Shown: in pieces, positions 16,750 to 21,821 of the stretch | How the letters are laid out: every line of letters starts with the position of its first letter | How positions within the stretch are numbered: the first letter of the stretch is position 1 | IMG/VR virus record: IMGVR_UViG_3300033571_019808 | Span: 1-41,717 of that record | DNA length: 41,717 bases | From: a virus | Direction: 5' to 3' (one strand) | Notes under the pieces: model-generated | What the model was told of the DNA's origin: nothing | The model's database searches: none | What the model saw: only the letters and a program-made list of their open reading frames with translations | Made by a program: the position numbers and the translations under genes

Positions 16750-16885
16750 TATTTTGTTAATAAATTAACTAAATGACTTTGAATATAGTTAATTATTTAG
16801 TTTGTTAGTTCTTTAATTAACTATATTTATAACTATAAAACTAACTAACTAAATTTATAATAAATAATATAAAATATAAAGTCAA
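16750..16885 (-). promoter_or_regulatory. Leftward promoter with TTAACTA/TAGTTAA operator array
   Basis: On the - strand, TTGACT (16880-16885) and TATTAT (16857-16862) are separated by 17 bases, a good sigma-70 promoter facing the recT operon. Downstream of the -10 lie many copies of TTAACTA or its complement TAGTTAA and variants (16765-16771, 16786-16792, 16797-16810, 16817-16823, 16840-16852) in both orientations. Related promoter and repeats occur upstream of the par genes, so a common repressor, perhaps one of the RHH proteins, is likely. Confidence 0.6.
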
Positions 16886-16903
16886 ATAAAAATATTAAAT
16901 ATT

Positions 16904-17188
16904 TTATTTATTTTTTTTCTCACCTTTTTTAACGCGATTTTTGATATATGCAAAGGCATCATCTTGCATAGTTGTCCCTTCCGTAGCGCAGATTATTTTA
17001 TATTTTTGGTGAAGGGTGGGGGACATTTTAATTGCTAAAGTTTTTTGCAAAGCCAACCCTTCGTCACTTTCTTTTTCCAAAACTTCCTTTGTTTCTTCTA
17101 TTTTTTGCGGCTCAATAGGCTCAACTTTATTAGTTGAAACTGGAACCTTAAAAGCTGGTCTATTTTCAAAAGGATTAGGTTTATCCAT
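16904..17188 (-). CDS. ParB/ParG-like ribbon-helix-helix partner of ParA
   Basis: 94 aa. The N-terminal ~50 residues are flexible, Pro/Glu-rich (FENRPAFKVPVSTNKVEPIE). The C-terminal part (TLAIKMSPTLHQKYKIICAT, then TTMQDDAFAYIKNRVK) reads as beta-strand, helix, turn, helix, i.e. a ribbon-helix-helix DNA-binding domain. The layout of floppy N-terminus plus RHH, and the 8-bp overlap with the upstream ParA gene, match small centromere-binding proteins of type Ib partition loci. It would bind the plasmid centromere and stimulate the ParA ATPase through its N-terminal tail. The AT-rich repeats next to it are possible binding sites. Confidence 0.7.
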   Translation of the reverse strand: MDKPNPFENRPAFKVPVSTNKVEPIEPQKIEETKEVLEKESDEGLALQKTLAIKMSPTLHQKYKIICATEGTTMQDDAFAYIKNRVKKGEKKNK

Positions 17189-17993
17189 GAGTCACCCCCA
17201 TTAATGTTTTTGCCACTTTCATATATTCTTGAGCCGCATGACTATCGGGAGCGAAATTAAATATATCGGAAACTTTGTCGCGAGCTTTTTCTAAGCTAGT
17301 GTCTTTTCTGATCTGGGTTTCAAGCACATTATTTGGATAGCTTTTTTCTAGCTTTAAAAAATTGTTTCTGTGGCTCTCGTGAGATGCGGAAAATTGTGTT
17401 ACTAAAATATTGCAAGATTTAGGCATTACGTCCAAGTCTTGCTTTAAAGAAGAGATTGATTTAAACAAGAACTCAATACCCTTTTGCGAATCTTTGTCAG
17501 CTCGGACGCAAGTAACTAGTTCATTATCATTGCTCGAGCATAAAACATTGACCACAAGCAGCCCCAAGTTTGGCGGACAATCAATTAGAATAACATCATA
17601 ATCACCCTCGGCCTCAACTTTGTTTAAAATTCTGTTCTTAAACATAAATTCTCTACCAGTCTTTGCTGCCAACTCTAATTCAGCCCATGAAAGATTTTCA
17701 CCAGAAGGAAGAACGTCAAACTTAACTTTATTATTCTCATAAACCATCACAAAATCTTTCCAGTTTAAACTTGGATTGATAAGCAAATTGTAAATGGTTT
17801 TGTCATCTGGCAAACCATACTCATCAACCTCTGGAAATAGGCCGCAGGTTGCGTTAGCTTGTGGGTCTAAGTCAATCAAAAGAACTTTGTAGCCCAATAG
17901 AGAGAAAGCTGCCGATAGGGCTTTCGCTGTGGTGGTTTTCGATACACCGCCTTTTTGATTAACTATCGAAAATATTTTTGCTTTTTTTTTCAT
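17181..17993 (-). CDS. parA: ParA partition ATPase
   Basis: 270 aa. Deviant Walker A KGGVSKTTT (residues 14-22; Ser18 replaces the usual Gly), the A' motif LLIDLDPQANAT near 38-49, and Walker B VILIDCPP at 134-141. There is no N-terminal HTH, so it is of the Soj/type Ib kind and its operon is probably regulated by the RHH partners rather than by ParA itself. It would form nucleoid-associated gradients that move plasmid copies apart. It is flanked by two RHH genes, with a 1-bp gap upstream and an 8-bp overlap downstream. In a phage without an integrase this points to a plasmid prophage. Confidence 0.9.
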   Translation of the reverse strand: MKKKAKIFSIVNQKGGVSKTTTAKALSAAFSLLGYKVLLIDLDPQANATCGLFPEVDEYGLPDDKTIYNLLINPSLNWKDFVMVYENNKVKFDVLPSGENLSWAELELAAKTGREFMFKNRILNKVEAEGDYDVILIDCPPNLGLLVVNVLCSSNDNELVTCVRADKDSQKGIEFLFKSISSLKQDLDVMPKSCNILVTQFSASHESHRNNFLKLEKSYPNNVLETQIRKDTSLEKARDKVSDIFNFAPDSHAAQEYMKVAKTLMGVTHG

Positions 17994-17994
17994 A

Positions 17995-18168
17995 TTATTT
18001 TTTTGTTAATTCTGATGCTTTTTCTAAAAGATCTTGATCTTTAGTTGCTTCTGTTAAAACATTTTCAGCGAGCTTGATAAGACTGATATTTTTTTGAGCA
18101 GCATACACTTTAAGAGTTGCATGTGCGTCAGATGGAATTTTAAGACCTAAAGATTTATTTTCTTTCAT
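17995..18168 (-). CDS. Small ribbon-helix-helix protein upstream of ParA
   Basis: 57 aa. MKENKSLGLKIPSDAHATLK, then VYAAQKNISLIKLAENVL and a charged tail. It reads as beta-strand (SLGLKIP) plus two helices, an RHH/CopG-like fold. It is the first gene of the par operon, 1 bp before parA and right after the promoter and repeats at 18175-18230, the usual place for an autorepressor. It could also be a second centromere binder. The sequence is diverged from the 94-aa RHH protein downstream of parA. Confidence 0.65.
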   Translation of the reverse strand: MKENKSLGLKIPSDAHATLKVYAAQKNISLIKLAENVLTEATKDQDLLEKASELTKK

Positions 18169-18235
18169 AGTTATTTAGTTAATTAGTTTTATTAGAAATA
18201 AAATAAATAATATAAAAATAATTAAGTCAACATCT
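18169..18235 (-). promoter_or_regulatory. par operon promoter and operator repeats
   Basis: On the - strand TTGACT (18225-18230) is followed at 17 bases by a weaker -10 (TTTATT, 18202-18207). TTTAGTTAATTAGTTTTATT repeats (18175-18195) lie between it and the 57-aa RHH gene. The core ATAAATAATATAAAA next to AGTCAA is shared with the promoter at 16857-16885. This argues for joint control of partition and recombination genes. Confidence 0.55.
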
Positions 18236-18278
18236 TTTTTTCAACCATTAAAGAAATTTGAACAGTTGGATTTTTTCG

Positions 18279-18511
18279 ATAGGTATAGCGAAAGGTATAG
18301 GATTGGTAGGCACTATACCTATTCTTATATGATCACTCCCTACATATCTCTTATGTAGGGAGCTAATAATCTGCTTTTGATATTTGCAGATTGTGAAAAT
18401 ATCCACAAAGTAAGGATAAATTGGGATAATTATTTTATCAGCAGACTCAATAAATTCACGGCTTTGCGAGGTTATTAGGGATAAAATATTAGTCTTAATG
18501 GGATAAATATT
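18279..18511. other. Repeat-dense gene-free region, candidate origin/centromere/operator
   Basis: No convincing gene lies in 18169-18581. Seen: ATAGGTATAG (18279-18288) with its exact inverse (18313-18322) and a further AGGTATAG (18293-18300); an 11-bp perfect palindrome CTCCCTACATA / TATGTAGGGAG (18336-18362, 5-base centre); a 7-bp dyad AATCTGC / GCAGATT (18368-18392); a DnaA-box-like ATATCCACA (18399-18407, one mismatch to TTATCCACA); and four GGATAA copies (near 18414, 18424, 18479, 18501). Such clustering between divergent operons is typical of plasmid or phage origins, centromeres or immunity operators. Which of these it is cannot be told from sequence alone. Confidence 0.55.
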
Positions 18512-18522
18512 TAACAAACCCC

Positions 18523-18552
18523 TTGACTTTATAAAACGGTTTTGGTTTTATA
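18523..18552 (+). promoter_or_regulatory. Rightward early promoter with embedded operator
   Basis: TTGACT (18523-18528) and TTTTAT (18546-18551), 17-base spacing, face the small-gene operon starting at 18582. The inverted repeat TATAAAAC / GTTTTATA (18530-18552, 7-base centre) lies between and over the core elements. A repressor bound there would block polymerase. An AGGAGG follows at 18552-18557 but is too far from the ATG at 18582 to be its SD. Confidence 0.65.
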
Positions 18553-18581
18553 GGAGGAAAAGCAAATTAACAATTAAATTC

Positions 18582-18938
18582 ATGAGCCGCTTTGAACTAA
18601 ACAAAAAACTCTATCAGGAGCATTATAGCTTTAAAAAATTCTGCGAAATGTTTGAGCCAGAATTTGATAAAAGAAACGGAGAAACTTGCGAAAGATATTA
18701 CGACGATCTTTCCACTAAGAAAATTTGCCCAATCTATTTGAATATAGCTTTTAAGGAATTTGAAATCGACATTCTTGAATATATTTCAAAGCTAGGTGGG
18801 GAAGTTTATGCTCCAAAAGGAAAATATGAGGCATTAAGATTTAAGATTAATGACAACTCTTATGTGATTCACCGCAGATTTAGAGCGCAGACCCACTATA
18901 GGTTTGATAAGAATTTTGCTAAAATTTACTGCGAATAG
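18582..18938 (+). CDS. Hypothetical protein, first gene of rightward early operon
   Basis: 118 aa, alpha/beta, with a mixed-charge surface and aromatic-rich C-terminus (YVIHRRFRAQTHYRFDKNF). Cys residues (FCEMFEPEF; ETCERYYDD; KKICPIY) are scattered, not paired as in zinc ribbons. Expressed from the operator-bearing promoter at 18523, so it is probably early. Not recognised. Confidence 0.55.
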   Translation: MSRFELNKKLYQEHYSFKKFCEMFEPEFDKRNGETCERYYDDLSTKKICPIYLNIAFKEFEIDILEYISKLGGEVYAPKGKYEALRFKINDNSYVIHRRFRAQTHYRFDKNFAKIYCE

Positions 18939-18943
18939 CCAAC

Positions 18944-18964
18944 AACAAACAATAACTGATATGA
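18944..18964 (+). repeat. Conserved leader motif, copy 1
   Basis: First of four copies of a 21-base element with consensus A-ACAAACAATAACTRAYATGA. Its ATG (18961-18963) is the start codon of the next gene. There is no Shine-Dalgarno, so the motif itself may guide initiation. It also shares AGCCAACA in front with copy 3. Confidence 0.7.
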
Positions 18965-19224
18965 CAAAAGATTTTATAATTGGTGATATAGTTTATCTGA
19001 CGCACGGTGTTGGAGAATTAAGAATTGAAGCTGTTAAAATCCTAAAGATTAAAAAAGAAATTGCGACAGTGGAAAAGGATTGCGGAAAAGGAGAAATAAA
19101 GGTTAGTGTTGCCTCTCTAATATCAAGCGCAGAACTGATGAAGGAAGTATATAATTATATGCAATATCATACTTGTCACAACATTAAAAACATGGAAAAA
19201 CTTCTTAAGAAGAACAAACAATAA
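18961..19224 (+). CDS. Hypothetical small protein (SH3-like beta barrel?)
   Basis: 87 aa, starting at the ATG inside leader motif copy 1. An upstream in-frame ATG at 18904 overlaps the previous gene and lacks an RBS, so I reject it. Residues 1-50 (DFIIGDIVYLTHGVGELRIE, KKEIATVEKDCGKGEIKVSV) look like a small beta barrel such as KOW/SH3-like folds. A helical tail ends in KKNKQ. Function unknown. Confidence 0.55.
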   Translation: MTKDFIIGDIVYLTHGVGELRIEAVKILKIKKEIATVEKDCGKGEIKVSVASLISSAELMKEVYNYMQYHTCHNIKNMEKLLKKNKQ

Positions 19225-19233
19225 CTAACATGA
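19213..19233 (+). repeat. Conserved leader motif, copy 2
   Basis: Second copy (AACAAACAATAACTAACATG plus A). It contains the last codons and stop (..N-K-Q-stop) of the 87-aa gene and the ATG (19230-19232) of the next. Confidence 0.7.
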
Positions 19234-19592
19234 AAGAAGAGGCCGTAACTAGATATTATGCAGACGAAGACGATTGGAAATACCAAGCCATTTCTGCCTA
19301 CAAAAAAGTTGAAAATCCTGCCGAATGGGAAGCGTGTCCTAAATGTAACCTCATCCCTAAAATTTGGGTTTATGATAATGGCCGTTGCACGGCTTGCGGA
19401 TGTGGAAAATCTAAATACGACCATCATAGCATTCATGCGGAAAGTATCGCCAGCTCAGTAAGGCATAGTCACAACGGACAAAGCTGCGCTGGTTACAATC
19501 AAGACGACCTTCAAAAAAATTGGAATCATTGGTGTAAAACTGGTGAAATATTATTTGAATGCGCTTCTAAAAGAAGCGATGGTCGCTGGTAA
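19230..19592 (+). CDS. Hypothetical zinc-ribbon protein
   Basis: 120 aa. CPKC at residues 32-35 and CTACGCGKSKYDHH near 49-62 (Cys and His) form a likely zinc ribbon. Acidic and Trp-rich elsewhere (WKYQAI; NWNHWCKTG). Lar-like restriction-alleviation proteins have a similar ribbon with a W-x-x-C-type C-terminus, and the ending ..WNHWCKTGE supports such a relation, although I only recall it from the pattern. It starts at leader motif copy 2. Confidence 0.6.
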   Translation: MKEEAVTRYYADEDDWKYQAISAYKKVENPAEWEACPKCNLIPKIWVYDNGRCTACGCGKSKYDHHSIHAESIASSVRHSHNGQSCAGYNQDDLQKNWNHWCKTGEILFECASKRSDGRW

Positions 19593-19601
19593 ATTAATAA
19601 A

Positions 19602-19620
19602 CTGCTTTTCAGGAAAGCAG
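19602..19620 (+). promoter_or_regulatory. Intercistronic hairpin
   Basis: A perfect 7-bp stem CTGCTTT / AAAGCAG with TCAGG loop between the zinc-ribbon gene and the next. A similar GCTTT / AAAGC hairpin lies in the analogous place at 20527-20541. No T-run follows, so it is more likely an RNA-processing or stability element than a terminator. Confidence 0.45.
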
Positions 19621-19632
19621 AATAACGGAATT

Positions 19633-19965
19633 ATGAAAGATTTAAACTTTGACGAAATAGTAGAGAAGGTATTAAGCGGCGAGAATATTTCTACCTGCAC
19701 TAATGCAAAACCGCTAGAAATGACCTTAGAGTCTATAAAAGAAGCTATTGCGAAAATTACCGATCTACCTCCTAGCTTAGTTAAAATGCGCTGCTCCGAT
19801 GATACTTATAATTATGTCAAAATTGCTACGCAGGCACAGCTAAAAAATATTATTGGGGACAGTAAGAATTATTTTGGCTATGGCATTGATGTTATCAAAG
19901 ATAATGATGTAGAAACTGGATCAATAGAAAATATTTTTTCAGACGAATTACATAAAAAATTATGA
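19633..19965 (+). CDS. Hypothetical protein
   Basis: 110 aa from the ATG at 19633; an ATG at 19543 lies inside the previous gene and is less likely. Acidic, alpha/beta; LEMTLESIKEAIAKITDLPP and KIATQAQLKNIIGDS suggest helical hairpins. It overlaps the next gene by 4 bp. No known domain. Confidence 0.5.
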   Translation: MKDLNFDEIVEKVLSGENISTCTNAKPLEMTLESIKEAIAKITDLPPSLVKMRCSDDTYNYVKIATQAQLKNIIGDSKNYFGYGIDVIKDNDVETGSIENIFSDELHKKL

Positions 19966-20153
19966 ATATGCCAACCAAGCAAGAATTAGAAAAATTCTTA
20001 GAAATCTTTAACAAACTTAGTGATTACGAATCTGGTCAAAGATTTAATCGATATGCGGGAGGCGTTTTTCAAGAAAAAGACTTGCCATTTCCAGAAGTAG
20101 TAAAGGTTTATAAATGGTTGAAAAATTTAATTGAAGCCAACAACAAACAATAA
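19962..20153 (+). CDS. Hypothetical helical protein
   Basis: 63 aa, helical (MPTKQELEKFLEIFNKLSDY...KVYKWLKNLIEANNKQ). Its last codons (N-N-K-Q-stop) lie in leader motif copy 3. Small early protein of unknown role. Confidence 0.5.
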   Translation: MNMPTKQELEKFLEIFNKLSDYESGQRFNRYAGGVFQEKDLPFPEVVKVYKWLKNLIEANNKQ

Positions 20154-20162
20154 CTAACATGA
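20142..20162 (+). repeat. Conserved leader motif, copy 3
   Basis: Third copy of the 21-base element; the ATG at 20159-20161 starts the next gene. With copy 1 it shares a longer identical stretch beginning at AGCCAACA. Confidence 0.7.
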
Positions 20163-20344
20163 CAGAAATAAGGAATATGCCAACTGAAGTTTTGTATGGC
20201 GAAAGGGAGCTTACCTCAGCCAATCTTAGCAGAAATAGAGAATGGCTATCTAGGGAAAGCATGGAAAATTTAGAAAAATACTTAAATGATCTCAGCGCTG
20301 AAATAGAAAAGCGTTGGCAAGAGATAAGAAATAACAAACAATAA
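20159..20344 (+). CDS. Hypothetical helical protein
   Basis: 61 aa. Helical and charged (LSRNREWLSRESMENLEKYL, SAEIEKRWQEIRNNKQ). It starts at leader motif copy 3 and its end codons are inside copy 4. Unrecognised. Confidence 0.5.
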   Translation: MTEIRNMPTEVLYGERELTSANLSRNREWLSRESMENLEKYLNDLSAEIEKRWQEIRNNKQ

Positions 20345-20353
20345 CTGATATGA
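20333..20353 (+). repeat. Conserved leader motif, copy 4
   Basis: Fourth copy; the ATG at 20350-20352 starts the 56-aa gene. Confidence 0.7.
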
Positions 20354-20520
20354 CAGACATAATTTTGACCATAACGCCGAAACAATTAGAATGGATCGGG
20401 TTGGAAAATGAAATAAATAGACTTTCGGAATTAAGAAAATTCACAGAGGATAAAAAATCTTCAGAAGAATTATCGGAAGAAATTTTCAAGTTAAAACATC
20501 AACAAGAAATTTTAAAATAA
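20350..20520 (+). CDS. Small coiled-coil-like protein
   Basis: 56 aa (MTDIILTITPKQLEWIGLEN..., LSEEIFKLKHQQEILK). It starts in leader motif copy 4. A short beta N-terminus is followed by charged helices. It may act as a small accessory subunit; no family known to me. Confidence 0.5.
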   Translation: MTDIILTITPKQLEWIGLENEINRLSELRKFTEDKKSSEELSEEIFKLKHQQEILK

Positions 20521-20561
20521 TAAACCGCTTTGAGAGAAAGCAAAATATAGGAGTAAAAAAT

Positions 20562-20795
20562 ATGGATCAATTAAGTTACGACCTAAGAGCTGTTGTTTTA
20601 AGTGAGGGAAAATTAGTGGATTTCATCGAGGGGGAAACGATCGGTGAAAAAACTCATCAACTTTTGCAATATCGAGAAAAGAGAATTAAGGAGCTAGAAA
20701 AGGAAGTTTGGCATTGGAGCTATTTTAGAGAAAAGTTACTCAAGGGCGCTTCTCTTGACGATTTGCAACATTTTTATGAAAATTATTTAAGTTAA
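20562..20795 (+). CDS. Hypothetical protein
   Basis: 77 aa. SD TAGGAG 9 bases before the ATG, unlike the neighbours with leader motifs. Helical, with a central charged stretch (REKRIKELEKEVWHWSYFRE). Unrecognised early protein. Confidence 0.5.
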   Translation: MDQLSYDLRAVVLSEGKLVDFIEGETIGEKTHQLLQYREKRIKELEKEVWHWSYFREKLLKGASLDDLQHFYENYLS

Positions 20796-20816
20796 GCGAA
20801 ACTAAATAAGGAGAGT

Positions 20817-21173
20817 ATGAGTAAAAAAGAAGAATTAAAAGCAATCCTCGACAGGCATTTAGAGGGCGGAAAATACAGCTATGTAGATGATGGAGACGAT
20901 TCTGTAAAATTAATATTTAATCAAGCCGAAGTGAGAGGCGAGGTTTCGATTTCAGATGTTGGAATTTTGAATCTGTTTTTAGCGATTTTAGGCGGAATTG
21001 AGAATCTTGGTACAAAGTCAGGCGATAGCTGCGAAGTCACTTTTTTCTTCGATCTGATTAATTTTGTGACTAAAAAACTAGGAAAGAAGAAGGGTATTAA
21101 AATTAGTCAAAAAGACCTCAATAGTCTAATTTTAGTGGCTTCATTCCTGAAAAACTTGATTGAGAGCAAATGA
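20817..21173 (+). CDS. Hypothetical protein
   Basis: 118 aa. Strong SD (AAGGAGAG) before the ATG. Acidic N-terminal half with GGKYSYVDDGDDSVKLIF and a helical, hydrophobic second half (NLFLAILGGIENLG; LNSLILVASFLKNLIESK). It is not clearly membrane-spanning. Unrecognised. Confidence 0.5.
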   Translation: MSKKEELKAILDRHLEGGKYSYVDDGDDSVKLIFNQAEVRGEVSISDVGILNLFLAILGGIENLGTKSGDSCEVTFFFDLINFVTKKLGKKKGIKISQKDLNSLILVASFLKNLIESK

Positions 21174-21207
21174 CTAAACAACCTTGGAATGAAAACAAAA
21201 GGAAATT

Positions 21208-21375
21208 ATGAAGTATCTTTATCTAATTTTTAGGCTGTTCAAAAAACCACACTGTAAACATATTTTTGATCCAGTAAGAGAAAAATTTATTCGCAATAAA
21301 TTTGGAACTGCAACCACAACCGACATAGTGTGCCAATGTAGAAAATGTGGAACATGGAAATCTTTTGATGTTTAA
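21208..21375 (+). CDS. Small zinc-ribbon protein
   Basis: 55 aa. HCKH at residues 15-18 and CQCRKCGTW at 42-50 form a C-x-H...C-x-C-x2-C ribbon typical of small phage proteins. It starts right after a 13-aa overlapping mini-ORF that may couple translation, and ends one base before the XRE regulator's ATG. Compare the 43-aa ribbon protein at 21690 on the other strand. Confidence 0.6.
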   Translation: MKYLYLIFRLFKKPHCKHIFDPVREKFIRNKFGTATTTDIVCQCRKCGTWKSFDV

Positions 21376-21376
21376 T

Positions 21377-21703
21377 ATGAAAGCAGCTTGGAACAAAAAC
21401 AAAAGCATAGGCCAGAAAATCGCCTCTCGCCGCGAACAACTTAACTTAACTCAATCAGAGCTAGGAAAACTGCTAGGCATTAGCCAAAACACAGTAAACG
21501 GTTACGAGAACAAGAACTGGAAAAACCCTTCTGCTAAAGTAGTTGCTAAATTAGCTTCCGTCTTGTCAGTGCCTACCATTTATCTTTTAGATGATAGTTG
21601 CCAAGAGCTGGATGATGCTGACGAAGAGGTTTTGCTTGTGAAGTTTAGAAAGCTAAGTTCTGATAATAAGAAGTTGGCACTTAGATTGATTAATGCGATC
21701 TAA
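21377..21703 (+). CDS. XRE-family transcriptional repressor
   Basis: 108 aa from the ATG at 21377 (an ATG 30 bases upstream overlaps the previous gene). Residues ~18-70 form a Cro/C1-type HTH (REQLNLTQSELGKLLGISQN, TVNGYENKN). They are followed by a short C-terminal helix pair (EVLLVKFRKLSSDNKKLALR) that probably dimerises. It lacks the peptidase domain of LexA/CI-type repressors, so it would not be self-cleaving. It is the last gene of the rightward early operon. Possible targets are the dyads at 18530-18552 or 18336-18362. Confidence 0.8.
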   Translation: MKAAWNKNKSIGQKIASRREQLNLTQSELGKLLGISQNTVNGYENKNWKNPSAKVVAKLASVLSVPTIYLLDDSCQELDDADEEVLLVKFRKLSSDNKKLALRLINAI

Positions 21704-21821
21704 CTTCACTCTTAAATTTATCGCACTTAGCACAGCGCAACTTATCATCTATATCAAAGCCCCAGTTGTGCCAGCAAAGTATTTGATTCAGTGTTGATAA
21801 AAATATCTTTATTTTTTTCAT
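21690..21821 (-). CDS. Small zinc-ribbon protein overlapping the glycosyltransferase gene
   Basis: 43 aa: MKKIKIFLSTLNQILCWHNW, then GFDIDDKLRCAKCDKF and SEVRSH. C16, H18, C30, C33 give a C-x-H-x11-C-x2-C ribbon, very like small ribbon proteins in phages. It starts inside the 3' end of the glycosyltransferase gene (68-bp overlap, another frame) and its last 14 bp are antisense to the XRE gene. The SD is weak. The cysteine pattern makes chance unlikely, but it might also be the shifted tail of a longer ancestral protein. Confidence 0.5.
   Translation of the reverse strand: MKKIKIFLSTLNQILCWHNWGFDIDDKLRCAKCDKFKSEVRSH

Noticed and set aside
18248-18517. 89-aa frame on the - strand
   Set aside because: It runs through the palindromes and repeats, has no SD or protein-like pattern, and is best explained by low stop density.
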